The position numbers and the translations under genes are program-made. The notes under the pieces are model-generated. The model did no database searches and was not told the DNA's origin. It saw only the letters and a program-made list of their open reading frames with translations. A stretch of 64,000 nt of DNA from Xanthostigma xanthostigma (Eukaryota; Arthropoda; Insecta; Raphidioptera; Raphidiidae): assembly GCA_963575645.1 (NCBI GenBank), contig OY754464.1, positions 66,934,948-66,998,947 of the forward strand, written 5' to 3'. Each line of letters opens with the position of its first letter. Position 1 is the first letter of the stretch. Positions 11,925 through 22,934 of the stretch are shown here, piece after piece.

Positions 11925-12235
11925 TTGAAAACAAGCTTTTATTAGTTGCTAATAAAAAAAAGCTTATAATTTAAAAACAATTTTATTCCGTTTAGAAATA
12001 AGCCGTTTTATACGTATAGGTACTTATCACAGTCTCAAGTTTTCAAATAAAAGCGTGTTACACCCTCTTTTTTTTCTCTTGCTATTAAAATGTAACACAC
12101 TTTGGTTTGAAAACTTGAGACTAGCTGTGATAAGTACGTACAAAACAGCTTATTTCGAATCGGAATAAAATTATTTTTAACTTTTTAGTTCTTTTTTATT
12201 ATAACAACTAATAAAAGCTTATTTTTAAAAATGTT
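11925..12235. mobile_element. Long inverted-repeat MITE
   Basis: Arms of about 135 bp (roughly 11925-12060 and 12095-12235) pair imperfectly. Matching blocks include gtacttatcacagtctcaag against cttgagactagctgtgataa and caagcttttattagttg against caactaataaaagctt. The loop is ctcttttttttctcttgc. No coding potential or target duplication was found. Confidence 0.75.
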
Positions 12236-12289
12236 TTTATCGTCTATTTGTTTTAAAGTTTTTAGCGTGCTTTATTAGGGTGCGATTTG

Positions 12290-12440
12290 CAACTGGGCAA
12301 AGGCCGAAACGGTCAGTTACTTATTATAATATTGTATTGTCATCGGAACTACATACGTATGCAAAATTTCAGCTCAATCGGACACCGGGAAGTGGATCAA
12401 ATTTAACTTACTAGATTTAATTTCAACCAGGCAGACAAAC
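12290..12440 (+). repeat. Family H dispersed repeat
   Basis: Contains attgtattgtcatcggaact, acatacgtatgcaaaatttc and gaagtggatcaaatttaact. Related copies lie at 33765-33900 and 63095-63235. The pattern resembles short lepidopteran retroposed repeats; class uncertain. Confidence 0.55.
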
Positions 12441-13015
12441 AGACAATGGGACAGGTGAAACTAAATGAACGTACTAAGGTACTTTCTAGGAAAAAATAGG
12501 AAATGTTTCCGATAGAGGGCATAGTTACCGGAACTTATAGATCCGGAACTACCTAAGTGTTCGCCATTATCTTCAAAATGTCAAAAGAGATAAATTACTT
12601 CTGACATCTCCCTTTTACATATTGTACAGCTACAACCAAAAGGGTGGCAATCACAGGTTTATATAACTATGTTAATTAATGACGGTTCGGTCATATTATG
12701 TCCAGATTCTTGTTAAAGGGGCTGTAACATAATACAGCTACTAATTATCTCGACCGCACATTGAGTCAGAATATGAAAAAAAAATAGAGTCTAAAAGTCA
12801 GATCTTACGATTTTCTACCAGAACGTCAACGGTCAAAGGCAAGTTGTAATCCGAGACCTGATAAATGTATCAATTGGATTTTCCATTTTCATTATTGAGG
12901 TAATGGTAGATTGGAAACAAACCGTGAGGTGGGTCGTTTATTGGAACTCTACAAGTCCAATCCACACGATGAACATTCCAATATGATAAATAGTGAACAT
13001 TAAATATATAATAGT
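12441..13015. other. Gene-free stretch
   Basis: No gene, element end or repeat could be supported here. Confidence 0.45.
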
Positions 13016-13094
13016 TATTGGCGTAACTAGTAGTCTAAGTCATTCATCGCGCTGACACGCCATGAATGACTTAGACTACAAGTTGCGCCCATAA
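13016..13094. repeat. Hairpin of pre-miRNA size
   Basis: A perfect 18-bp stem (gtagtctaagtcattcat / atgaatgacttagactac) extends outward as ggcgtaact / agttgcgcc with few mismatches, giving about 79 nt in all. The loop is cgcgctgacacgcc. It could be a miRNA precursor or a tiny palindromic MITE. Confidence 0.5.
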
Positions 13095-13570
13095 TTTTAT
13101 TCAACAATTGCGCGTTATTCATGTTTTAATTATAATGAGATGTTGTAAATATCTATTTATTTCTTTATAAAAAAAACTGTCAATACTAACAGCACCAAAC
13201 AGCACGATTCAATGTTTTGGTTTGAGGTTAGCCGGTTATGAATAAACTCCATGTCGAAAACATTCGACCTCTCAATTTTAGTCTCAATGGGTAACAACGG
13301 AGTTGTTACCTACTATTTCGTTACGACTCAGAAAATAGTTACATTTATTTTCATTACTCCACAATGGCCGAGCTAGTAGGAATTTTCATTGAGTTATGAC
13401 AAGTAATTGTCACCAGTCGGTAAATGGCTATTTAGGGTTCGGTTTTTAGGCATGATAAAACATGAATAGCGCGCATGAGTTGAATAAATATATATAGATA
13501 TTTAACAATTTAAACCGTAGAAATGCTAAAATACATTTTTTTGCAGTCTTTTAGATTTTCAGACCCATTA

Positions 13571-13800
13571 CAAATCTCATCCCTGAAACGGGTAAATTTT
13601 TCCGGCGATATGAAACAAGAAAATTCACCCGTTACAGGGGTGAGATTTGGTAGGTGAGGGGTTGGTGAGAGCCGTTGGAAATTTTTAACACAACCACCGT
13701 ATTCAGCATCCGCAAAAAACGGGGAGATAACCCTATTTTTCCGGAGATATGAAACAAAAAAAAACTCGGGTCGCAGTGCGAAACCCTGCCGACAATATAG
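13571..13800 (+). repeat. Family I repeat, copy 1, with internal hairpin
   Basis: Includes cacccgttacaggggtgaga, ggtgaggggttggtgagag and ccggagatatgaaac. Its first part pairs with itself: 13571-13603 (aaatctcatccctgaaacgg) against 13619-13652. The second copy starts at 14504. Confidence 0.6.
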
Positions 13801-14280
13801 TGTATTTGCTTTTATAGGCAGTGTGGCTCTATTGTATGAGCTTAACTTTGTTTTTGAACAAAATAAAAAAAATTACCCCTTAATACACCCCTTAAAACAA
13901 CATTTTTTTAGTTAATTTTAATACTACATATCAATTCACCATCTGTACTAAATTATATACACCCTTCTGTATGTAAATCTATATCAGTAAACTTGTGTTT
14001 TCATAAAATTTGTAAGTCCGGTCCTGTGGGGCCGATTTTTTTAAAATTTTAGCGGCACATTTTAATAATTACTAAAGGGTTAAATTTCAATTTTGAAACG
14101 ATTCTGAGAATTTTTTCGGTATTTTTGGGCCCGAAAACTTTTTTCAACCCCTAAATACCACCCTTAACATGGCCCGATTAGGCCCATTTTAAATAGGCTT
14201 CGTGCGGTGATGGATTCCAACGTGTGGACCAAATTTCGTTTAAATCGATTAAGTCTGTCGAGAGTTATCGTGCTAACACA

Positions 14281-14289
14281 TATATATAT

Positions 14290-14371
<82 letters not shown>

Positions 14372-14378
14372 TATATAA
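14281..14378. repeat. (TA)n microsatellite
   Basis: About 98 bases of nearly pure TA repeats with small interruptions. The overlapping reading frames of alternating I and Y on both strands are artefacts of this repeat. Confidence 0.95.
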
Positions 14379-14503
14379 ACATTTCCAAAAATGGTGCCAA
14401 ACTTCTTAGAAACTTATGAAACGTCGAGAAATTTTGGTCCGACCCCTAGGTCCCGCCATCCGACCGACGCCAATAGTGTAAGTGCCTTATGGCAAATACA
14501 CTA

Positions 14504-14700
14504 AAAATCACCCGTTACGGGGGTGACATTTGGCAGGTGACGGGTTGGTGAGAGTCGGTAAAATTTTTCAACACCACCACTGTGCTTAACATTCTCAAAA
14601 ACAGGGAAAAAACATTTTTTCGGAAAGGGAATAACGTTATGCGCGTTTAACCCCATTCGGAGGTAGTTTTTAGTTATTTTGGAGGGTTGCGCAACCCCAT
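14504..14700 (+). repeat. Family I repeat, copy 2
   Basis: Matches copy 1 through cacccgttacgggggtgaca, ggtgacgggttggtgagagt and tttttcaacaccaccac. The right part diverges. The spacing from copy 1 is about 0.9 kb, both in the same orientation. Confidence 0.6.
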
Positions 14701-14750
14701 TGAAAAATTTTAATATCACCACCGTGTTCAGTCGACTCACACGCGACACT

Positions 14751-14853
14751 ACATGTGCTGCTTCGGAACGCAGAACAACGCCTGAACGCAAAAAAGTCTG
14801 CCATACAGAACACACACGAGTTCTGTGGTCTGTCAGTGACTGTTAAACTGTAG
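14751..14853 (+). repeat. Family J repeat, copy 1
   Basis: Contains tgtgctgcttcggaacgcag and cagaacacacacgagttctg. It is about 85% alike by eye to 38296-38398, which lies in the same orientation. Type unknown. Confidence 0.55.
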
Positions 14854-14888
14854 GGTTTTTTGTTTAAACTATTTCCTAATATTGAATT

Positions 14889-15123
14889 CTAGCGGTCCGG
14901 TTCGGCATCGCCCGAATTTGTATAGATTGCCACCGTTCTTCGTCGACTTATGTTGCAAAATTGCTCTCCGCGAAAAGCACTTTTATTTTAACACGATAAT
15001 ATACCATTCTGAAGGTCGATTCTAAATATTGGTGAAAAAATTTATGAAATCGAATAAGTAGTTTCGGAGATTACCTCTTACATTCAAACGTACAAAATTT
15101 ACAGCTTTATAATATTATTAGTA
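14889..15123 (-). mobile_element. Short Helitron, minus strand
   Basis: The plus strand begins ctagcggtccggttcggc, so the minus strand ends gccgaaccggaccgCTAG, a standard Helitron 3' end. The 5' side reads tactaataatattataaagc. It matches the copy ending at 33760 over its whole length, including ccaatatttagaat and aagtcgacgaa. Confidence 0.65.
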
Positions 15124-15279
15124 CAAATTGGTTAAATATGGAAAACTAGAGTGACCTGTGCGAATTATTCGCTCTAAATAAGTATAATAATTATCACTTT
15201 ACAAAATTATTTTTTAAATATGATTGCAGGTATTCAATTCGTTTCTAATTTTGCACACTGCTTATAACGTTCTTCTTTT

Positions 15280-15570
15280 TGTTGTATTACAATATGAAGC
15301 TCAGATGAAGATCGAAGAAATATTTTACTAAAATTGTCATATAGAGGCGTAAGTAGCAAAAGCGTTGAGCTAAGCCGTCAGATGGCATCATGCAGCATTG
15401 CTGTGACGTTGTTCAGCGTTGCTTGCTGTTTCAAAATTAAAGCCGTTAGATGGCAGTATGCAGTATTGTGTCTGTTGTATTACAATATGAAGGTCAGATG
15501 ACAGATCGAAGTGTTGACGTTGTTTCAAAATTAAAGCCGTCAGATGGCAGACGTTGTTCAGCGTTGCTGT
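15280..15570 (+). repeat. Cluster of local direct repeats
   Basis: aaagccgtyagatggca or its variant occurs three times (about 15383, 15441 and 15532). gttgtattacaatatgaa occurs twice (about 15280 and 15474), and gttcagcgttgct twice. It looks like a small scrambled duplication. No gene. Confidence 0.55.
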
Positions 15571-17559
15571 ATTTTAATTAATTTACAAAAACAAAAGCAA
15601 TAATAAATTTTTTAGTTGTCGATGTCAGTAGAGCAAGTAATTATCTGTAAAATGATATATAATTTATGTGGAGAAATTGTGAGGTTTTTTCTAAAAAGGG
15701 AGGCAAACATCTTTAACCTTAGCGTATTAACATATATGATATAATTCATTCTAAAATTATGAAGTACTTACTGGTTGTTCTGCAGCTTTGCAGCGCTGAC
15801 TGTCGGCTACTAATATCATTAGCGTCTATAATCAATTAATATATTATGGTAAGGTACTAGGACAGATAGCTCTCTGTTGGTTGGTGGATTTAAATAAACA
15901 AATACTGAAACATATTTCTGAATGTTTAATTAAATAAAATAATTAAAACAATAATTAAGCCGAAACGGAGTTTTTACTGTCGCCATTACAAACCAGGCGT
16001 ATAGAGAAGTGATGAGATGGTAATATTACGCAGGACAATGTTTTGAACAATTCTGTATCATTAGTTTGCTAAAATGAGCACTGATTTATAATAGCACTTC
16101 ACTGACGTTTAATGAATAAGTTTTTGGAATCCGGCCAAATTAGCGCTTGACAAAAACCACTTCTGCGTTCTGCGCATATATATACTGACTGATTCCTAAT
16201 ATAATTTTTTATAAAAAAAATTGAACCTTTTTCAAAAATATGGAATTAACCCGTAAACATTCTGAACTAAATGGAGTGGACATTTTACCATTCCAACCCA
16301 CAATGGTACTAGTTTAGGTCAAAAATTACTTTTCAAAATTTTACAATAACGTTTTGTTTTGACTATTGTTAGGTTGGGAACTTATCTGTAGCAATAAAGT
16401 AATGTTTCAATAATATGCTTGCAACGTTTATCAACACTGCATCGATATAATATCGCTATTTACCACTTTTATTTCATTTCCTTTACTCTTTAAATCGGAA
16501 GTTTGTAAACATAAAGCATTAAAATTCATCTTACTTGAAGGTTCTGTTTCAGTTGAATTTTAGCCTACTTTAATGATATGGCCGGCTTTAAATACAGGTT
16601 CCCCTTGGAGGAAACTTCTTTTTCGGTGATTTGTATCAGCCCAAATTACATATTTTGCTGATACTTATCATTTTATTGCACTGTATACTATATTGTAACC
16701 ATAGTACTATGGGAAATGATACCCTATCGTCGCCATGTTTTTAAAGCTCCACCCATTTGAAGGAACCCAATAGGTATTATAAAATTTTGAGATCGGCGTC
16801 AATTGAATTACAAAACCTGTTTGTATTTGTATATTATATACATTTATTATTTTCTCCTTTTAGTGGCTTTACTATACATAGTTTTCACATTATTAACCAA
16901 CTTCTTTCTTGACATTTTATTACTAAACTATAAAAAAACAAAAAAAAAGACAACACTAAGTCTGTCACGATTGTCCTCCAATCTAAACAATTTCAAGGTA
17001 TCTACGTTGATTCGTAAGCTATTTAGAAACATTAATTTCTATCGACCTCAGCATTTGTCACGGCTAATTTTCCCGATTAAGATTAAATGTTCAAAACCTT
17101 TTTCTCTTATGATGTGACCTAGAAATTGTTATTTTATAACTTCATTGTTTGGTTACCCACGAAATTTTCATGAACTTGCGCCAATCCACACTTCAAAAGC
17201 TGCCCTACTAAATAGAAAAATAAAAATAAAAAGTGGTTTACAAATCCAAGATAAAATAGATTAAAAAATATATACAGGCTTGAGAACTTCCTCTTTTTTG
17301 AAGCCGGTTAAAAGCTAATCCCCTTCTACTAGAAAATAGGTGTGAATATGAGCTTCCAAAGCGTCTATCGGAAATACAGAACTCATCGAACGTGTTTGTT
17401 GGTCAATTTCTCGTCCTCTTCGATTTTTTTGAACTTGATTTTAGCTACTCTAGGAGTTCTAAAGAAGATGACATGGTTTCTGATAGCCTATAGCACCAAT
17501 TTTCAAAACTGCCCCAGCAGGTCTTCCAATTGCTTTCAAGGTTACTATCGCGCCTCTAG
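15571..17559. other. Gene-free stretch
   Basis: No gene is supported. One family A fragment lies inside. At 17283-17313, gaacttcctcttttttgaag followed by ccggttaaaa is a motif common in lepidopteran repeats. The 104-codon frame at 16803-17117 is isoleucine/tyrosine-rich and AT-driven. Confidence 0.45.
16287..16365 (+). mobile_element. Family A, left-end fragment
   Basis: Starts ACCATTCCAACCCAC and continues ggtactagtttaggtcaaaa, as in the copies at 52007 and 56183. It is truncated after about 80 bp. Confidence 0.7.
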
Positions 17560-18149
17560 TAGGGATGTGACATTGAATGGAAAAAATCGATTAATTAAAA
17601 ATCGATTTTTTTAGTTTGAATATAAATCGATTTTTAAAAAATCGATTTTAAAAGAAATAAGCGATTTTTGTAGAAAAATCGATTTTTTCTATATAACAGA
17701 ACTAAGAGAATAAGTAAATATTAAAAATTTATTAGAATAAAAATCATTTAAAATGGTGAGTATAATAATAATAACCAAAATGCCAACCTTATGGTTATTG
17801 ATACAGATTAGAATTGTTGAAACATTTGACATTTTATTACAAATTGTAATTTACAATAAAAATAACACCAAACGATAAGAATCAAAAGCAAAACGACAAG
17901 TTTTTGGTATGAAAATTGAAATACAAAACAAAACATGCTTTATATTTTGAATTTAAAGAATCAAAAAACTAAAAAGAATCGTCTGTCGCACAAATGGCAC
18001 TATTTACAAAAATCGATTAAAATGTGTAATTTTTATAATCGATTCATTAAAAATCGATTATTGTCATAAATAAAATCGATTACAAGAAATCGATTATAAG
18101 AAAAAAATAATCGATTAAAATAAAAATCGGTTATTTTTTCACATCCCTA
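17560..18149. mobile_element. hAT-type MITE with exact 8-bp target duplication
   Basis: Ends are TAGGGATGTGA and TCACATCCCTA, an exact 11-bp TIR. The sequence GCCTCTAG flanks it on both sides (17552-17559 and 18150-18157). Eight-bp duplications and TAGGG-type ends define hAT elements. Both subterminal regions are crowded with aaatcgatt sites, about eleven in all, separated by a plain AT-rich core. There is no transposase, so it depends on a partner element. With the MITE and one duplication removed, the flanks join into a minus-strand frame open for about 46 codons, probably a decayed fragment. Confidence 0.9.
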
Positions 18150-18599
18150 GCCTCTAGAGCGATCTCCAACTATTGTATCACCCACTGTCGATCGGAATCA
18201 TGCATCTACCTACCATGCCGACAGACGTGAGGTCTACTGTTCGCAGAACTATTTTGGGTCACTTTGTAGATGAGTCGGGTCCACTTTCGGTAACAGATTT
18301 GAATATACCGCCCCCGTACATTCATTTGACATAATGTCAAATTACGGTAGATGGCTTCATTATTCATTTCTGTCTTCATTCATTCATTTATTTAAGTTGC
18401 TCTAAAGCAGACCTAACATTGATGTGGACGCAGCTTGCTCTACGTTTGTAGAAATTCTTCTTTGCTAGGTTTCATTAATCGACAGAAAATATATAGATAC
18501 TGTTATTGGCTTTAAATTGTGATGCACAGATCGACGTTCTACATTAAGAAGTAGGACACAATCTATATACCTTAATTTGAAAATAGAATAGTGGTAGAA
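18150..18599. other. Gene-free stretch
   Basis: Apart from the right target duplication of the MITE, nothing is recognised. The text around 18165-18300 is less AT-rich and may be decayed coding sequence, but stops occur in every frame. Confidence 0.4.
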
Positions 18600-18715
18600 A
18601 TTATACAGAATGGCTTTTAAGTTGATTCTTCCTTTCTAACAGCGTGTAGAAATCAAATAGAAGAACAAATATTTTAAGTGACTTTTTTTTATCAAAAGTC
18701 AAAAATAAGAGAGAA
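18600..18715 (+). repeat. Family T end repeat
   Basis: Contains ttttaagttgattcttcctt, acagcgtgtagaaatcaaat and aaaagtcaaaaataagagag. The same block forms an inverted pair at 27150-27256 and 28405-28515, so it is probably one terminal repeat of a DNA transposon, here alone. Confidence 0.6.
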
Positions 18716-18744
18716 ACAGCTTTTCATAAGGTAGGCAAATTTTG

Positions 18745-18864
18745 AGCATAAGAGTGACAGGTAATCGACCATAACTTGAATAAAGAAAAATCTCGGTATT
18801 TATCTGGACTTATTGAGTGAAACTATGGAAAACCTCAACAATCTAACAGGAAATGGAGCCCAAT
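18745..18864 (+). repeat. SINE body fragment
   Basis: The text gacaggtaatcgaccataac, tatctggacttattgagtga and ctatggaaaacctcaaca matches the body of the tRNA-headed SINE at 39262-39500 (reverse sense). A hAT element interrupts it; the SINE-like text resumes at about 20109. Confidence 0.6.
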
Positions 18865-20100
18865 CAGGGGCGGATTTGCAGTCCTGGCCGCCCCCCAGGC
18901 CACGTAGTAAGTACTAGCCGCCCCCTTCTCAGTACCCATTATATAAATTATTATAGACTACAATATAATGAATTTACTTTATTGCCAAGTTTTATCGAAA
19001 TCGATTCAGAAATTTAGTTAACTATAATAGCTGCTAGTTTGTAATATTTTCCGAGGTTCAGGGATAATTTACTCATTTAAATAAAACATTAATATACACT
19101 ATATATTAATTGTATATACACTCTCACGAACTCGTTTTTGGACTTAGACGTTGCTCGCTATCAACAAAGCTGACGTAAAATTATCTTAGAAGAGCGTTAT
19201 GTGACCTAAATTCAAATTTATAAAAAAAAATCGACTTTAGCTCAACATTGTTGGTTTTAATAAGTTGTCTGTTTTAAATCCATTTAAAAAATTCCAGCCA
19301 ACTGGGCGATGGGACCATTCCAACTTCAAAAATGTTGACATTTGATTAAAATAAAGAAAATACAATATCTTATATCGCGTGAGGTGAGGCGGGTAATGGC
19401 TAGTATTCAATATGATATTTGCTAATCGTTGCCATGGTTACCTACATAATATGTTCCACGTCATGTAAATATTAATCAAAACATGCCGAACTTGTTTATT
19501 TCTGACAGATCCATAACACAAAATATTTCCGAAACTATAAAGTATAGAAAAAAAAATTTTTAATGAAACTTTCTTGAAAAAATAAATAAAATAATAATCC
19601 GTTATGAAAAGTATACCATTATTATATAAAAAAACACCGTTATAGCAAATATCTCTTCTGCGCATGAGCCGATTTTCCTCAAAAACAATAGGGCTCTTCA
19701 TATTTGCATATCAAACATCCTCCCAAAATTTGGTTTCGATCCGCTCATCCGTTTGACCTGTAGGCATCGTGTTCACAGACAAACAGACTAACAGACGCAC
19801 AGAGATTTTCCAAAAATATGTTTTTTGGATTCAGGGGACCTTAAAACGGAAAGATATTGTAAAATTTTTGAAAAGTGATTTTTAACCTAAACTAGTACCA
19901 TTCCCCACTTATGGGTTGGAATGGTAAAAAAACTCAACTGTCCAAAATATTGATCTAAATTAGTTATTCCGATTTTTTAAGATGATTATGGTTATACGAT
20001 GCGGTGCAGACTCCACCGTGCAGTGCGGCCCTAATGTGTTTTGTCACGATTGGCCGCCCTAGGCCCGGGCCTACTGGGCCTTAGGGCAAATCCGCCACTG
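18865..20100. mobile_element. hAT element with exact 8-bp target duplication
   Basis: Ends are CAGGGGCGGATTTGC and GCAAATCCGCCACTG, matching 14 of 15 bases as inverted repeats. AGCCCAAT flanks both sides (18857-18864 and 20101-20108). Inside each end is a GC-rich block with gccgcccc. A full family A copy occupies 19285-19925. No transposase frame remains. The element landed in a SINE body. Confidence 0.9.
19285..19925 (-). mobile_element. Family A, near full-length copy
   Basis: In minus orientation it starts ACCATTCCAAC and ends GTTGGAATGGTccc...ggctggaatttttt, giving an 11-bp inverted match near the ends. The first 30 bp also fold on themselves (ACCATTCC...GGAATGGT). An 87-codon frame at 19438-19701 (-) is shared with the 56183 copy but shows no domain. 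Superfamily unassigned. Nested in a hAT element. Confidence 0.8.
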
Positions 20101-20160
20101 AGCCCAATTGAACATCAATAAACCCTGGGTCCCGCAATACCTAGATCCGCCCCTGGTCGT

Positions 20161-20657
20161 GTCCACACGTTCAGCAGTCTAACTTCTGTGATTCTACGAC
20201 AAAGTAGTACAGACGACAAATCAAGCGTTCGTTCCCATTATTATTATTATTATGTATTCTTGGAGTATTAGAACAGTCACGTTAGAATCGTACGTGATTC
20301 AAAGAGTCTATTAAACAGCACACCCGACAGTCATTTGTCTGCGTTAGTACACGTGAGCGCCACCGTCGCGCTGCATCTAATTACGTCGGTAACAGACACC
20401 GGGTTTTTAGGGGATTATTATTCCAAATGAGTCCCCAGTTACGCTGAAAAAAAAGTAACAGTCAACAGCCAACTAAAACAAATGCTGTTAAAGTTGGATT
20501 AAAACAGGAAGAGGTTCAGGGCGTGGCTTCGTTTGCATAATGACACCTGCATCATGCGATGATAAGAACGTCGAGTTTCCTATTCTTTCTATATGTTCTG
20601 TTTTAATACTCTGCGTGTTTGAACGCTGGTTTTTAGAGCGAATGTAATAAAATATAA
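20161..20657. other. Gene-free stretch
   Basis: A short (ATT)n run lies at 20239-20252. No gene is supported. Confidence 0.45.
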
Positions 20658-21002
20658 TCAATACTAATGTATAAAGCTGAAGAGTTTGTTTGTTTGGTTG
20701 AACGCGATAATCTCAGGAACTTCTGGTTCGAATTGAAAATTTTTTTTTTGTTGGGTTTATCGAGGAAGGCTATAGGCTACATAATATCACGCTACGGCCA
20801 ATAGGAGCGGAGCATCAATCAAGAATGTTGCAAAATATAACTCAAAATTTGTCCGTCCGACAAAAATTTTTGAACGATAACTCCGATCATCATGAAATAT
20901 GGACACAACATTCATCTCGGTAAACGAAGATGAACGTACGTACGTATGTCCCTCCCCCCATTCGTTCTCTTGCACCCGGGTGAAACCGGGCGGGTCCGCT
21001 AT
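20658..21002 (+). mobile_element. Short non-autonomous Helitron
   Basis: A|TCAATACTAATGTATAAAGC at the left and gtgaaaccgggcgggtccgCTAT at the right, with CTAG mutated in the last base. Internally it matches the 760 copy nearly throughout (aataggagcggagcatcaat, cgatcatcatgaaat). Confidence 0.7.
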
Positions 21003-21660
21003 AATATACAGAGTGTATAGCGAATAAAGAACAATACAAATTAATGAGGCAGAGACACAAAAAATTAATAGCGTCACAAAAATAGGGTATAAACAATTTT
21101 TGTTATGATTTTTAAACATGTATAAATAGCCAGTTTTTGTAAGATATAAAGAAATATTTATTAATTAGTACTATGATGATAAGGATAATACGTTATAATG
21201 AGCACAGCAACACCATCTCCAGTGTAAAAATGAAAAACCAAAATACATTTGTATTCCTGTAATTAGGGCTTTTTAGTAGTTCGTCAATTGAAATAAAGTA
21301 ATGAATTTGGTTATTTAAAAAAATATTTGGCATTAATTTTAAACCGTGGAGCTTAGATACCTACTTTATCTGAACTGTACTGTGAAATTAAAAATAATTA
21401 TGTAATAAAACTGGGAAAACTGTTCTTTGTCGGTGGTTAAAATACTTATTTTCAAAAAGAAACGTTAACAAAACTTTTCTAATAATAATGAAAATTGAAA
21501 AAATAAATAAAACAAACGAATTATAAAACAACAATAATAACACTATAAACTACTATGTACAGTGTGCACAAAATATTTATTTTTCACAGATGTCTATTTA
21601 TCTCTTTATTTATTTGGAACACTTATTTATTTATGTCCAGCATTGTTCATTGTCACTTAC
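21003..21660. other. Gene-free sequence downstream of the heat-shock promoter
   Basis: This is where a transcript from the minus-strand promoter at 21676-21757 would run. It is AT-rich, with several aataaa-type sites on the minus strand and no frame worth calling. GTAAGT on the minus strand lies at 21655-21660, about 18 nt after the predicted start. Confidence 0.4.
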
Positions 21661-21675
21661 ACTGACTTCTGACCG

Positions 21676-21757
21676 ACTGACACCTTCCACGCTAGCGCTG
21701 TTTATATAAGTTCTTCAGTCGCGTTCTGGAACAATCTTCGGCATTCTGGAAGTTTCG
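21676..21757 (-). promoter_or_regulatory. Heat-shock-type core promoter with HSE array
   Basis: On the minus strand, heat-shock pentamers come first. TTCtgGAAgtTTC at 21744-21756 is a perfect three-unit HSE, and TTCtgGAA at 21724-21731 lies in the same 5-bp phase. A further TTC at 64-66 is also in phase. Then comes TATATAAA (21708-21701) and an arthropod initiator TCAGT (21680-21676), with the initiator A at 21678, 30 bp from the first T of the TATA box. HSF trimers bind such phased arrays in insect hsp genes. No Hsp coding sequence follows, so the product may be a non-coding RNA, a distant exon or nothing (a promoter relic). Confidence 0.7.
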
Positions 21758-22361
21758 GCATTTTTCTATGTGTGTTCCGATGACAATGAGTGTAACAATA
21801 CAATATATTAGAAGGAGGAATAAGAGTCAACATTTTATTTCTGTCTATTTATACTAACGTACCTACAAGAATGGACAGACACATTTTGATAATTTATAAT
21901 ATTTGCTATCCAAACTAGAGAGAACTTTTCATCCGGTTACTGGAATTTCCGTAAAAACTGACAGTACAAACAAAACTGCAGGTAAAATCGATATTCACGC
22001 AAGCAAAGCCGTAGACAAAACTAATTTGTTTTGAAGTTCAAATGCATTTAATTCGTTCTGAAGTAGAGAACAACATTGAATTATCCGACGTGCTTCATGA
22101 GTGAGTTTCCATTTTTAGGTGGTTCATTTGTTTAATTAAATTAGAATTGAAATAATGAAAATTCATGGTGATATGCATGACTTCAGTTAATTCTTTAACA
22201 ACCGAAGGCTATTGCATAACAAATTACACTCAAAGATAATTGAATCTAACCACTTGCATCGCTTTATCCCTTTTAGTTTAAAAGTTATGACGGTATAAAA
22301 TGTTTTAAATTAAATGGCTATAATTGTAAAATATACTTATAATGTTAATTGGTATACCTTA
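21758..22361. other. Gene-free stretch upstream of the promoter
   Basis: No gene or element end is seen. No further clear HSE triplets were found here. Confidence 0.4.
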
Positions 22362-22931
22362 CCCCGGGACGGCACATTGGGGCCAGTGTTGGCGCATGTT
22401 GGCGGTATTATTTTTGAATAGCGTCCACACATTGGGATTTATTGGAGCCAACCTCAGTTAGTTCCAAGCAGAGCCAACATCAACATGTCGGACCTAGATG
22501 TGGCTGTGGGTGCGGTTGCTCTGCTAATATTATTTGCTACAAAACAAAAAAAAAACGTCCGTTTCTATTTTTGTGGTCTTTAATTATTGGATTCCATAAA
22601 ACTGGTTCTGCTTGATAAAGCTCCAAAAACAGTCATATATTTTCATTTGACCATGTCTCCTTTGATGACATCATTTATAATTTTAAATAATATTACGACG
22701 TTGTCACTCGCTTCATCAGATACTGAAGACTGGTTTGCGTTTTACACGCCAATGTGTGGCCGAATACACGAACGTTGGGACAAATTCCATTTGATGTTTC
22801 GTCAAAAAATCGACACAAGACGGCCAACGTCCAACGTTGGAGCAAACATTGGCACCAGCGCTATAATTTCGATCCACACATTGGCCGAGCGTTGTTGGCA
22901 CCAACATTGGCCCCAATGTGCGGTCCCGGCT
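22362..22931 (+). mobile_element. PIF/Harbinger-like element, TTA-flanked
   Basis: TTA lies on both sides (22359-22361 and 22932-22934). Ends ccccgggacggcacattggg and cccaatgtgcggtcccggct pair as imperfect TIRs. Variants of ccaatgtg or ccaacgttgg recur at least seven times near both ends. Soon after the left end, a short frame starts MSDLDVAVGAVALLILFATK; a methionine start followed by a leucine-rich run and basic residues recalls Harbinger transposase N-termini, but it stops after about 30 codons. Superfamily rests mainly on the TTA duplication. Confidence 0.6.
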
Positions 22932-22934
22932 TTA

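Noticed and set aside
14164..14419. Open frames of alternating I and Y on both strands
   Set aside because: They are translations of the (TA)n microsatellite.
17465..18200. Disrupted host exon around the hAT MITE
   Set aside because: Joining the flanks gives only about 46 open codons with stops just upstream and no splice sites. Kept only as a note in the MITE entry.
20787..21119. 110-codon minus-strand frame downstream of the heat-shock promoter
   Set aside because: It runs across a Helitron in antisense and shows no similarity to heat-shock proteins.
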